DNA from: an uncultured Bacteroidia bacterium
GTDB taxonomy: Bacteria; Bacteroidota; Bacteroidia; Bacteroidales; UBA932
Direction: 5' to 3'
Assembly: GCA_902785785.1 (NCBI GenBank)
Contig: CADAAA010000010.1
Span: 1 to 64,000, forward strand
DNA length: 64,000 bases
Shown: one piece after another, positions 1 to 8,148 of the stretch
Numbering within the stretch: position 1 is the first letter of the stretch
How the letters are laid out: each line of letters starts with the position of its first letter
Position numbers and translations under genes: made by a program
Notes under the pieces: generated by a model
Database searches by the model: none
The model's input: only the letters and a program-made list of their open reading frames with translations
Told to the model about the DNA's origin: nothing

Positions 1-94
1 CGCCAGGTATTGCTACCCGCGCTGCCCCGCGACTTGCATGTGTTAAGCCTGCCGCTAGCGTTCATCCTGAGCCAGGATCAAACTCTTCTTTGTA
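1..94 (-). rRNA. rrs: 16S ribosomal RNA, 5' end only (partial)
   Basis: Read on the minus strand, this stretch contains the universal 16S start (AGAGTTTGATCCTGGCTCAG) at about 86-67, followed by the conserved GATGAACGCTAGCGGCAGGC and ACATGCAAGTC segments. The gene runs off the left edge, so only about 90 bases are present. The mature 5' end is placed near 94 by analogy with other 16S genes and is approximate. The sequence is of Bacteroidota type, but the fragment is too short for a genus call. Confidence 0.95.
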
Positions 95-230
95 TAATTT
101 CTATAACTCTAGTCTGTCCTGACGCTTTTCAAAGAAATCAACGCTCTCGATTCTTTTTTATTCTCGGTACTTGCTTGTACTTATCTTTCAATATTGTCAA
201 ATAACTGGCCGCTTCTATCGAAACGGGCTG

Positions 231-261
231 CAAAGATAACTACTTTTTCTTTCCCAGCAAA
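231..261 (-). promoter_or_regulatory. rRNA operon promoter (Bacteroidota sigma type)
   Basis: On the minus strand there is TTTG at 261-258, a 19-nt spacer, then TATCTTTG at 238-231. This is an exact match to the Bacteroidota housekeeping consensus TTTG-N19-TAnnTTTG. It lies about 140 nt upstream of the 16S 5' end, leaving a leader of the usual kind for an rRNA operon. Confidence 0.85.
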
Positions 262-322
262 TTTTTTTTGACAAAAAAGGCAAAAAAACTCCCTTTCCCT
301 GAATCATTCGGAAGCAATTCCT

Positions 323-330
323 TATCTTTG
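323..330 (+). promoter_or_regulatory. -7 promoter element for the chromate transporter genes
   Basis: TATCTTTG at 323-330 matches TAnnTTTG exactly. The -33 position holds only a weak match (CCTG near 299-302). The first possible ATG is 7 nt downstream, at 338, and a second in-frame ATG is at 353, so the message would have little or no leader. Confidence 0.5.
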
Positions 331-337
331 TTTTCCC

Positions 338-916
338 ATGGGAGAACAGAGGATGAAAGAGCAGGTTTCACTAATGGAAATTTTCGGCGTTTTCGCCAAG
401 GTCGGGGCCTTCACCATAGGTGGAGGGTATGCCATGATTCCCATCATCCAGCGCGAGATGAATTCGCGCGGATGGATAGGGGAAGACGAGCTTCCGGACA
501 TCATCGCATTGGCGCAGAGCGCTCCTGGCGTGCTCGCCGTGAACATGTCCATCTTTGCCGGCTACAAGCTCCGGGGCGTGAAGGGCAGCATCGCCGCTAC
601 GCTGGGCGCGACGCTTCCGTCCTTCGTGACCATCCTCCTTATCGCCATCCTTTTCTCCTCGTTCAAGGATTCTCCCGTAGTCATCAGGATATTCAAGGGT
701 ATACGCCCGGTAGTGGCTTCGCTCATCGCCGTGCCGATGATCAACATGGCCGTCAAGAACAACCATACGTGGTGGGCATGGGTGATTTCCGCAGCCGCGC
801 TTGTGGCCGTAGCCGTCCTGAAATTCTCGCCGATATACATACTGCTTGTGCTGATCGTGCTGGCCGTGGCAGTCACGATGTTCCGCGAGCATAAAGGAAA
901 GGAGGGGCGGGAATGA
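338..916 (+). CDS. Chromate transporter, short-chain half protein (first of pair)
   Basis: Inner-membrane protein of the CHR (chromate ion transporter) family. The protein is 192 residues, about half of a full ChrA, as expected for the monodomain members encoded as adjacent pairs. The family N-terminal signature is visible (FAKVGAFTIGGGYAMIP, then APGVLAVNMSIFAGYK), followed by several hydrophobic segments. It overlaps the second half by 4 nt (ATGA), so the two are translationally coupled and probably form a heterodimer. The start could also be the ATG at 353. The family exports chromate or takes up sulfate-like oxyanions; the true substrate cannot be read from sequence. Confidence 0.88.
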   Translation: MGEQRMKEQVSLMEIFGVFAKVGAFTIGGGYAMIPIIQREMNSRGWIGEDELPDIIALAQSAPGVLAVNMSIFAGYKLRGVKGSIAATLGATLPSFVTILLIAILFSSFKDSPVVIRIFKGIRPVVASLIAVPMINMAVKNNHTWWAWVISAAALVAVAVLKFSPIYILLVLIVLAVAVTMFREHKGKEGRE

Positions 917-1509
917 TAGCACTGCTCGCGCAACTCTTCTTGACCTTCTTCCTGATAGGCATGTTCACGTTCGGGGGGGGCTATGCCATGCTCTCGCTCA
1001 TACAGGCGGAGGTGGTGGTCAAGCATGCATGGCTGAGCGAAAGTATGTTCGCCGATATCGTGGCCATCTCGCAGATGACCCCCGGCCCGATAGGCATCAA
1101 CTGCGCCACGTATGTGGGCTATGATGTCCTGGCTACCTCCGGGGCCGGGCATCTGATGGGCATAGTCGGCTCTCTTACGGCCACGCTGGCCATCATGCTG
1201 CCGTCGTTCATCATCGTCCTTCTGCTGGTCAGGTTCTACAACCGTGTCAAAGGCAGTCCTATGTTCGAGGGTGTCATGAGCGTGATCCGTCCGGCCGTGG
1301 TAGGCTTGATCGGCGCGGCAGCAATCGTCCTGATGTTCAAGGTTGACTGGAACGGTCTTGTCCCGTCATTGCAGGTTGTAGAAGAGAACTTCCCCGACTG
1401 GAAGAGCTGGTGCCTGTTTGCGGCGGCTTTCCTGGCATCGTTCAAGTTCAAGGTCAACCCCATCCTCCTGATCGTCCTTTCGGGAGTGATGGGCCTGCTG
1501 CTGTATTGA
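913..1509 (+). CDS. Chromate transporter, short-chain half protein (second of pair)
   Basis: Second CHR-family half protein, 198 residues, overlapping the first by 4 nt. It repeats the family signature (GMFTFGGGYAMLSLIQ and QMTPGPIGINCATYVGY), which aligns with the matching segments of its neighbour and supports the view that the two are ancient duplicates with opposite membrane topology. It is multi-pass and hydrophobic, ending with a run of helices. It is expected to work together with the upstream half in the inner membrane. No cytoplasmic regulator of the ChrB type is nearby. Confidence 0.88.
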   Translation: MIALLAQLFLTFFLIGMFTFGGGYAMLSLIQAEVVVKHAWLSESMFADIVAISQMTPGPIGINCATYVGYDVLATSGAGHLMGIVGSLTATLAIMLPSFIIVLLLVRFYNRVKGSPMFEGVMSVIRPAVVGLIGAAAIVLMFKVDWNGLVPSLQVVEENFPDWKSWCLFAAAFLASFKFKVNPILLIVLSGVMGLLLY

Positions 1510-1548
1510 TTTTTTTGACTATCTTAGCATCCGCTAAATTTCCGGACC

Positions 1549-3201
1549 ATGAATAGATTACGGACGATACTCGCTGTACTGCTGATAATGCTGCCCTTTA
1601 CCGGCTCTGCCAAGGACTTGTTCATCCGCATCGTACCTCAACCCGAAAGTATCGAGTTGACGGGAGGGACCTTCAAGGCCATAGGAGCCAGTGTCAACTG
1701 CGACGATGCATTCGATGCAGCGTCGCGCACGGTGGCCCAGGATTTCGCCGCCAGGATGTCCCTGGCGACCGGCAAGGTGAGTTCTTTTGCCGTGCCGGTA
1801 GGCATCTCTTCCTCCGTCGTTGCCGGCAAGATCAAGGGATTCGTATTCATCCGTGATGCGCACATCGCAGATGAAGGGTACAGCATCGAGATCGGCAAGA
1901 AGTCCGTGATAGTCCGGGCGTCCGGTTCCGCCGGCTTGAGATATGCGGTTGAAACTATCAAGCAGATGCTCCCGGAGGCCATCTATGGCAAGTCCGTCGG
2001 CGTCAAGGCCAGTTGGTACCTTCCTTGCGCCGTGATTTCCGACAAACCGCGTTTCTCCTACCGCGGCATGCATCTCGACTGCGCCAGGCATTTCTTCAGC
2101 GTGGACGTAGTCAAGCGGTATCTCGATATCATGGCAGTCTACAAGCTCAACCGCTTCCATTGGCATCTGTCCGACGACCAGGGATGGCGTGTCGAGATCA
2201 GGCAGTACCCTGAGCTCACTTTGGTAGGCGGATATCGCAGCGGTACCATGATTGGCAGGGACTTCAATTCCGATGACGGGATCCGCTATGGCGGATATTA
2301 TACCCAGGACCAGATAAGGGAGGTCGTGGACTATGCCTCGAAACTGGGCATTACGGTCATCCCGGAGATCGACCTGCCCGGGCACATGCTCGCAGCGATG
2401 TCGGCCTATCCTTGGCTCGGCTGTAGCGGCGGCCCTTACGAGGCCTGGCACAAGTGGGGCGTTGCCGACCAGGTGCTCTGTGCCGGTAAGGAGACGACCT
2501 ACGAGTTCCTTGAGAATGTCCTCGGCGAGATCGCCGATCTCTTCCCCGGGGAGTACATACATATCGGTGGTGACGAATGCCCGAAGGGGGAATGGGAGAA
2601 GTGTCCGCATTGTCAGGCCAAGATTGCCGAACTGGGGCTAAAGGCCGATGACCGCTTCAGCGCGGAACAGTACCTGCAGTGCTACGTGACTTCGCGCATG
2701 CAGGAGTTCCTTGCCACGAAGGGCAAGAAGATCATCGGATGGGACGAGATCCTCGAGGGTGAGCTTGCAAAGGGCGCTACCGTCATGTCCTGGCGTGGCG
2801 TGGATGGCGGCAGGGAAGCCGCCTCGCACGGCTTCGATGCGATCATGACGCCCACGTCGCATTTCTATTTCGACTACATGCAGAGCAAGGATACCGACAA
2901 TGAGCCCGTAGGCATCGGCGGTTTCCTCCCGCTTGACAAAGTATATGGCTTCGAGCCGCTTGAAGGCATTCCGGAAAGTGACAGGAAGCATATCCTCGGA
3001 GTCCAGGCCAATCTATGGACAGAGTACATCGCCACCGAGGAGCACCTTCAGTACATGCTGCTGCCGCGCCTGATGGCCCTCAGCGAGGTGCAGTGGTGCA
3101 AGCCTGAGAACAAGGATTTCGAAGGCTTCAGGACCAAGCTCTCCGAGCATGAACTGAAGATCCTCGAAGTCATGGGATACAATTACCGAAGACTTGATTA
3201 A
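1549..3201 (+). CDS. Beta-N-acetylhexosaminidase, glycoside hydrolase family 20
   Basis: Exported hexosaminidase that removes terminal beta-linked GlcNAc or GalNAc from glycans. It has 550 residues, with a signal peptide ending near residue 21, an N-terminal GH20b-like alpha/beta domain (about 25-165), and a TIM-barrel catalytic domain. Family landmarks are FHWHLSDDQGWRVEI, IPEIDLPGH and HIGGDECPKGEW; the D-E pair in the last is the catalytic pair of this substrate-assisted family. The GWDEILEG segment is also typical. A cyclophilin gene follows after 11 nt, so they are probably cotranscribed. A weak -7 match (TATCTTAG, 1520-1527) lies 21 nt upstream. Confidence 0.93.
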   Translation: MNRLRTILAVLLIMLPFTGSAKDLFIRIVPQPESIELTGGTFKAIGASVNCDDAFDAASRTVAQDFAARMSLATGKVSSFAVPVGISSSVVAGKIKGFVFIRDAHIADEGYSIEIGKKSVIVRASGSAGLRYAVETIKQMLPEAIYGKSVGVKASWYLPCAVISDKPRFSYRGMHLDCARHFFSVDVVKRYLDIMAVYKLNRFHWHLSDDQGWRVEIRQYPELTLVGGYRSGTMIGRDFNSDDGIRYGGYYTQDQIREVVDYASKLGITVIPEIDLPGHMLAAMSAYPWLGCSGGPYEAWHKWGVADQVLCAGKETTYEFLENVLGEIADLFPGEYIHIGGDECPKGEWEKCPHCQAKIAELGLKADDRFSAEQYLQCYVTSRMQEFLATKGKKIIGWDEILEGELAKGATVMSWRGVDGGREAASHGFDAIMTPTSHFYFDYMQSKDTDNEPVGIGGFLPLDKVYGFEPLEGIPESDRKHILGVQANLWTEYIATEEHLQYMLLPRLMALSEVQWCKPENKDFEGFRTKLSEHELKILEVMGYNYRRLD

Positions 3202-3212
3202 CGTTTAATGAT

Positions 3213-3917
3213 ATGAAAAGAATCCTTTTAGGCGCGCTCTGCATAGCAGGCGCCGTCCTCCTCGCCGCAAGCTGCGGCAATTCCTCCAAGAAAGCCGAAC
3301 GCAAGGCCGCCGAGGCCGCGGCCGAGCAGGCCCGCCTCGACTCGCTCGAGCAGGTTGAAATGCAACAAAAACAGAAAGAAGCCATGGCCACTATCGCCAC
3401 ACTGCCGGATGAACCGGTATTTGACATTGTCACCAACATGGGCACGATGAAGATCAGGCTCTATTCGGGCACTCCCAAACATCGCGAAAATTTCGCCAAG
3501 CTCGCCCTTTCGGGCTATTACAACGGACTGCTCTTCCACCGTGTGATCAACGGATTCATGATCCAGGGCGGAGACCCGCTCACCAAGAATCCCGCCAATG
3601 CCGACAAGTTCGGTACCGGCGGTCCGGGATATACCGTCCCGGCCGAGTTCGTTCCCGAGTATACCCACAAGAAGGGCGCCCTGGCCGCGGCACGCCGCGG
3701 TGACGCCGCCAACCCGATGAAGGAGTCTTCCGGCTCGCAGTTCTACATCGTGCAGAACGAGGCCGCCTGCGCTGCGCTTGACGGTGACTACACCGTGTTC
3801 GGCGAGACCATATCGGGGCTCGATGTGATCGACAAGATCGCAGCCGTCCAGACCGACCAGAAGGACCGTCCCCTGAACGATGTCAAGATCGTTTCGATCA
3901 CCCTTGCGAAAGATTAA
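3213..3917 (+). CDS. Cyclophilin-type peptidyl-prolyl isomerase, lipoprotein
   Basis: Prolyl cis-trans isomerase probably anchored in the envelope. The N-terminus is a lipoprotein signal with lipobox LAASC (Cys near residue 21), then a charged, alanine-rich helix (about 28-55) that may serve as a stalk. The cyclophilin fold fills residues 70-230, with the conserved LLFHRVINGFMIQGGDP and SSGSQFYIV segments and the FGETISGLDVIDKI segment near the end. Length of 234 residues is normal for Bacteroidota lipoprotein cyclophilins. It follows the GH20 gene closely and is followed by a strong terminator. Confidence 0.93.
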   Translation: MKRILLGALCIAGAVLLAASCGNSSKKAERKAAEAAAEQARLDSLEQVEMQQKQKEAMATIATLPDEPVFDIVTNMGTMKIRLYSGTPKHRENFAKLALSGYYNGLLFHRVINGFMIQGGDPLTKNPANADKFGTGGPGYTVPAEFVPEYTHKKGALAAARRGDAANPMKESSGSQFYIVQNEAACAALDGDYTVFGETISGLDVIDKIAAVQTDQKDRPLNDVKIVSITLAKD

Positions 3918-4033
3918 TCATTCTTGACGAATAAATTTGATTTATGTTAAAACTTTTTTTCAGTTATGGCATAGTCATTGCAATATCTGTAATCGAATAG
4001 TTTTTTCATAGGTTAAATTTTGGTTAGAATTGC

Positions 4034-4071
4034 AAACGCTCCTTGCTGTGAAGCACGGAGCGTTTTTCTTT
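4034..4071 (+). terminator. Intrinsic terminator after the cyclophilin gene
   Basis: AAACGCTCC at 4034-4042 pairs with GGAGCGTTT at 4057-4065, extended inward by TGCT/AGCA, and is followed by TTTTTCTTTT. The T-tract is on the plus strand only, so it ends the GH20-cyclophilin transcript. The 110 nt between the cyclophilin stop and the hairpin are AT-rich with no ORF. Confidence 0.85.
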
Positions 4072-4075
4072 TATC

Positions 4076-6688
4076 CTAAATGGTCACCTCGACGGCCTTG
4101 AGGTCACTGTCGCGGGAAGATCCGCCGTAGAGGATCTGGTAGCGGCCGTGCTTGAGCGACAGGCCGTCAACCCTCTCATCATAGAAGTTGAAGGCTTCGT
4201 CGCTGAGCTGTACGGTGACGGTCTCGGTGCTGCCGGAGGCAATCTTCACGCGCTTAAAGCCCTTGAGGGACTTGATAGGAGCATTGGGATTGTCGAGTGC
4301 CTTGACGTAGACCTGGACAACCTCTTCGCCGTCACGTGCACCGGTGTTGGTGACGGGAACGGTGAGGGTCATATTCGTGGCGCCGCCGTTGACCTTGCCT
4401 TCACCGTAGCTGAAGCTGGTATAGCTCAGGCCGTAGCCGAACGGATAGAGCGGCTCGCCCTTGAAGTAACGGTAGGTCCTGTTGTCCATGGAGTAGTCCT
4501 GGAAGTCGGGGAGCTGGTCTGTCGAGGCATAGAAAGTGACGGGTAGACGTCCTGCGGGATTGTAGTCACCGAAGAGGACGTCGGCCACTGCAATGCCGCA
4601 AGCCTGGCCGCCGTACCATGCCTGGACGAGGGCGTCATACTGCTTCTCAACGGGACCGAAGCCGATGGCGCTGCCGGAAACATTGACGACGACGACGGGC
4701 TTTCCGGTGGCGTCAAGTGTGGCAAGGAGCTGCTGCTGGATCTCGGGGAGCTCGATGTAGGAACGGTCGTGGCCTTCTCCTTCAATGTCGGAGGAGATGC
4801 CGCTGACCATCACGATCACGTCAGCGTCACGGATACTCTCAACGACGGGTACGAAGTCCGCGGGTTTGCGGCTGAACAGGTCGAATGAGAAGGATGCGGA
4901 ACGTGCTTCGGGCTGGGAAAGCTCGATGGAGATATCATAGGTCTTGCCGGCTACGACGGGGAAGGTGGTGGGAGCGAAGCCCCTGCCGAAACCGCCGAAT
5001 CCGCGGCCTGCGGGAGCGCCGGCTTGCTCGGCTACGGTTTCACCGTTGACCTTAAAAGTGTATTTGCCGCTTCCGCGAACGGTATAGGCCATGTCGCCGG
5101 TGAAGTCGGAAGTGAAGCTTCCGTTGTAACGCGCGGAGAAATTGGTGAGATTCAGTCCTTCTACCCATGCGCAGTCCTCGTGTGCGAGGGCGGGAGAAGT
5201 GGTATTGAGCGAGAGCGGCTGGTCGTAGTTGACCGTGGCCACGGTGGCTCCGCCGAACTCGGTGCCGTTGAAATACTCGGCCTTGAGGCCGGCGCCGCCG
5301 TTTAAGCGGGAGATGTAGTGCGTGGTGATGGAAGGATCTGCGAGGTCGCAAGCCTGCTCGTAGATGATCTTGGCGCCGGGAGCTGCGTCACGGATGGCTC
5401 CGAGGATGGTCTTGGTGTTGGCTGCGGTAGGGTAGCCGTTGTAATTGCCGAGGATAACTCGGGCGTTGTCGGCATTCGGGCCGACGACGGCGATGGTGAT
5501 GTTGTCCTTGCGGAGGGGGAGGACATTACCTTCGTTCTTGAGAAGGACGATGGCCTCACGGGCAGCCTTCTTGGCAAGCTCTGTATGTGCGGGGCTGCTG
5601 AGGTCGTCCAGTCCGAGGTTGGCCCAAGGGAGCATCTCGGCAGGATCGAACATACCGAGTTCGAAGCGGGAGCGGAGGATGCGGCGGACGTTCACGTCGA
5701 TGTCGGCCTCGGAGATGAGTCCCCTCTCGATGGCTTCGGTCAAGGACTTGTAGGCGGTACCGCACTCGACATCCGTGCCTGAGAGCACTGCATCCGCGGA
5801 TGCGGTGGCAGCGTCAGGATGGGTGCCATGGTTGGTCGTACGGTAGAAGTCGTTGATGGCGCCGCAGTCGGATACCACTATGCCGCTGAATCCCCACTTG
5901 TCGCGGAGGATGTCCTGGAGCAGCCTGTCGCTGGCGCAGCAGGGCTCGCCCTCATAGCGGTGGTATGCGCACATGACTTCCTGGACATTTCCGTCCTCGA
6001 CGATGGACTTGAATGCGGGAAGGTAGGTCTCCCATAGGTCGCGCATGGAGACGGACACGTCGAATCTGTGGCGTAGCGGCTCGGGACCGCTGTGGACAGC
6101 ATAATGCTTGGCGCACGAATGCAGCTTGAAGTACTTCTTGTCATTGCCCTGCATGGCCTTGACGGTCTGGGTTCCCATCACGGCGCTGAGGTAGGGATCC
6201 TCGCCGGGGGTCTCCTGGCCGCGTCCCCATCTGGGGTCGCGGAAGATGTTGACGTTGGGGCACCAGAATGAAAGTCCCTGATGCCAGATGCTGCCGTTGG
6301 GCTCGGTGACGCCGAGGACATGATGGTCGGTCGTGTTCCACACGGCGCGCGCTTCATCGGACACGGCGGTGTAGATCTCATACTGCTGGTCGGCATCGAA
6401 TGTCGCTCCGAGGGCGATCACCTGGGGAAATACCGTAACGTCGTCGTAGCAGATACCGTGACAGGCTTCGTTCCACCAGTTGTAAGCCGGGATGTCAAGA
6501 CGGTCGACGGATACCGACCCGTTCATCATAAGTCCGATCTTCTCTTCGGGAGTGAGAAGGGACAGGAGATTCTCAACCCTCTTGTCGATATTGAGACGGG
6601 GGTTCTGGAAAGGATACTCGTAACGCTGGCAGGCGGCAAAGAGCATCGCCGTGGCCAGGACAAGGATTAAGGAGATCCGTTTAGACAT
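4076..6688 (-). CDS. Glycoside hydrolase family 3 beta-glycosidase with PA14 insert, lipoprotein
   Basis: Surface or periplasmic exo-glycosidase of 870 residues. The order is: lipobox LFAAC near residue 20; GH3 N-terminal barrel with PRWGRGQETPGEDPYL and the nucleophile motif VVSDCGAI; GH3 C-terminal domain; a PA14-like insertion (around LKAEYFNGTEFGG, residues about 465-600) within that domain; and a C-terminal fibronectin-III-like domain. This layout matches beta-xylosidase or beta-glucosidase subfamilies; the sugar specificity is not readable. It lies 22 nt downstream of the acyltransferase gene on the same strand and may be read through from it. Confidence 0.93.
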   Translation of the reverse strand: MSKRISLILVLATAMLFAACQRYEYPFQNPRLNIDKRVENLLSLLTPEEKIGLMMNGSVSVDRLDIPAYNWWNEACHGICYDDVTVFPQVIALGATFDADQQYEIYTAVSDEARAVWNTTDHHVLGVTEPNGSIWHQGLSFWCPNVNIFRDPRWGRGQETPGEDPYLSAVMGTQTVKAMQGNDKKYFKLHSCAKHYAVHSGPEPLRHRFDVSVSMRDLWETYLPAFKSIVEDGNVQEVMCAYHRYEGEPCCASDRLLQDILRDKWGFSGIVVSDCGAINDFYRTTNHGTHPDAATASADAVLSGTDVECGTAYKSLTEAIERGLISEADIDVNVRRILRSRFELGMFDPAEMLPWANLGLDDLSSPAHTELAKKAAREAIVLLKNEGNVLPLRKDNITIAVVGPNADNARVILGNYNGYPTAANTKTILGAIRDAAPGAKIIYEQACDLADPSITTHYISRLNGGAGLKAEYFNGTEFGGATVATVNYDQPLSLNTTSPALAHEDCAWVEGLNLTNFSARYNGSFTSDFTGDMAYTVRGSGKYTFKVNGETVAEQAGAPAGRGFGGFGRGFAPTTFPVVAGKTYDISIELSQPEARSASFSFDLFSRKPADFVPVVESIRDADVIVMVSGISSDIEGEGHDRSYIELPEIQQQLLATLDATGKPVVVVNVSGSAIGFGPVEKQYDALVQAWYGGQACGIAVADVLFGDYNPAGRLPVTFYASTDQLPDFQDYSMDNRTYRYFKGEPLYPFGYGLSYTSFSYGEGKVNGGATNMTLTVPVTNTGARDGEEVVQVYVKALDNPNAPIKSLKGFKRVKIASGSTETVTVQLSDEAFNFYDERVDGLSLKHGRYQILYGGSSRDSDLKAVEVTI

Positions 6689-6710
6689 AGTGATAATATT
6701 TAGAGTTAAA

Positions 6711-7433
6711 TTATGAATCCTTAAGTGCGATCATGCGCTCCTTTAGCTCAGAGGAAATCCGGACCTTTTCCGCACGGTCTTCGTTGGCAGGGTCGAAGCT
6801 GACCGGCTTACCGATCCTGAAACTGTGGGACTTGCCGTCTGACCAGATGGGGTAGAAGTCGAGGCGTTCCCCCGTACGTTCGAAATACACTTTCCCCAGT
6901 GCGGCGAAACCGGTGTTGAACTCCTTGTATGAGTGTTCATCATAGCGGTCTCCCGGCTTCTCCGGGAAGATTAGGAGATTGTATCCTTGCACCAGTGCGT
7001 CGACGCTCTGGCGTATGGTCTCCAGGGATTCTTTGGATTTGCCCTTGAATACTGGTATGGGCTCAAAGGAGTTGAGGAAATGGCATACTACTCCGGACGC
7101 TGCGTAGAGCAAGCGCCGCTTGATACCGTTACCGAGAAAAGTGAACTTGTCCCTGAAAGTGCGCATCATCGTCGCAGTAGCCTCTTCGCGGTCAAGCATG
7201 CAGGCATTGATCCAAGGCTTGAACCGGACGGGGAGATGTATCACCGCCGATGCCGGTCCGGAAGTCCTTCCGTGATTGCAGGTGAAAACGCCGGGTTTGG
7301 AGAAATCTATATTTTCCTTGCCATATACCTTCCTCCGCCAGAACAGCAGCCTGCCCAGGAAAACCGCCAGGCGGGTGAAACGGCTGTTCGGAAGCCTGTG
7401 AAGGGAGTCTGGACTATCATTGCTCATTGTCAT
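6711..7433 (-). CDS. PlsC-like lysophospholipid acyltransferase family protein, altered catalytic motif
   Basis: Member of the glycerolipid acyltransferase superfamily, 240 residues. The acyl-acceptor motif region reads TCNHGRTSGPAS, where the usual HX4D has glycine instead of aspartate. The later LLIFPEKPGDR matches the FPEG block. The lost aspartate may mean a changed mechanism or an inactive enzyme. The start codon overlaps the end of the CDP-alcohol phosphatidyltransferase by 17 nt (a second ATG at 7427 reduces this to 11), so the two are coupled and probably act in one lipid pathway at the inner membrane. Confidence 0.78.
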   Translation of the reverse strand: MTMSNDSPDSLHRLPNSRFTRLAVFLGRLLFWRRKVYGKENIDFSKPGVFTCNHGRTSGPASAVIHLPVRFKPWINACMLDREEATATMMRTFRDKFTFLGNGIKRRLLYAASGVVCHFLNSFEPIPVFKGKSKESLETIRQSVDALVQGYNLLIFPEKPGDRYDEHSYKEFNTGFAALGKVYFERTGERLDFYPIWSDGKSHSFRIGKPVSFDPANEDRAEKVRISSELKERMIALKDS

Positions 7434-8091
7434 CCTTCGGCAGCGGATCGATCTTCGAATAGTACTTGATGTCGGAGATTACGGTAATGACATAAATGAT
7501 GCACAGCATCAAAACTACAAATCCAATGAAGCAATTGGGGACGATGGAACTGAGGATACGCTCTCCGAAACACAGCATCACTGTGTTGGCTATGGCGATG
7601 ATGAGACGAAACTCGGTAGGACCGAGCTTGAGATAGGTAAGCTTGAATTCGCTCCTGAGATGTGCGTTCATGCTGACATTCAGCGTCAGCACTAAGTATA
7701 GAACGAATGCAGCGACAGTGAGCCTCATGTCGAAGAATGGTGCCATACCGGCGCCGAAAAACATCATGGCTTCATTGATCACATCCATGGTGTGGTCAAT
7801 GTAATAACCATAGATCGGACGCTGTTTGCGACGGTATCTGGCGAGGTTTCCGTCAAGGGAATCCCCGTACCAGTTGACGAACAGTCCGAAAGTGGAAAGC
7901 CAAAGGAAATTGATGTTTATGGAAGTGAGGGCATATCCAAGTCCGATGAGGAATGCGCCGGCAGTGCCGACCGCGGTGAGCATGTCGGAAGTCACCCACT
8001 TGGGCTGGCGTGCGGCAAGCCAGATCAAAACCTTGTGTTCCAAGGCGTTCAGCACTGAAGACTGTATGCGGGTAGCTTGTTTTTTCTCCAT
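7417..8091 (-). CDS. CDP-alcohol phosphatidyltransferase family protein
   Basis: Integral membrane enzyme that swaps CMP on a CDP-alcohol for a second alcohol. The family motif is visible as DGNLARYRRKQRP followed by GYYIDHTMD, giving the DG..AR..G...D...D metal-binding set. It has about six hydrophobic segments. I place the start at the ATG at 8091, not the upstream ATG at 8109, because a strong -7 promoter element lies between them at 8097-8104. The resulting protein is 224 residues. The partner gene downstream is an acyltransferase-like protein, suggesting an uncharacterised phospholipid route; the alcohol substrate is unknown. Confidence 0.85.
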   Translation of the reverse strand: MEKKQATRIQSSVLNALEHKVLIWLAARQPKWVTSDMLTAVGTAGAFLIGLGYALTSININFLWLSTFGLFVNWYGDSLDGNLARYRRKQRPIYGYYIDHTMDVINEAMMFFGAGMAPFFDMRLTVAAFVLYLVLTLNVSMNAHLRSEFKLTYLKLGPTEFRLIIAIANTVMLCFGERILSSIVPNCFIGFVVLMLCIIYVITVISDIKYYSKIDPLPKDDNEQ

Positions 8092-8092
8092 G

Positions 8093-8124
8093 TTTACAAA
8101 GATAAGCAAAAATCGTTATTTTTG
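8093..8124 (+). promoter_or_regulatory. Promoter for aspartokinase, overlapping the divergent promoter
   Basis: TTTA at 8093-8096, a 20-nt spacer, and TATTTTTG at 8117-8124 fit the Bacteroidota consensus on the plus strand. The element overlaps the opposing -7 box at 8097-8104, so the two transcripts may compete for polymerase. The leader to the ATG at 8149 is about 20 nt. Confidence 0.6.
8097..8104 (-). promoter_or_regulatory. -7 element for the CDP-alcohol phosphatidyltransferase operon
   Basis: On the minus strand, TATCTTTG occupies 8104-8097, with only 5 nt before the ATG at 8091. No clear TTTG lies at -33. The short spacing implies a leaderless or nearly leaderless mRNA. Confidence 0.6.
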
Positions 8125-8148
8125 CATAGCATAATCGAAAGCTCCGGT

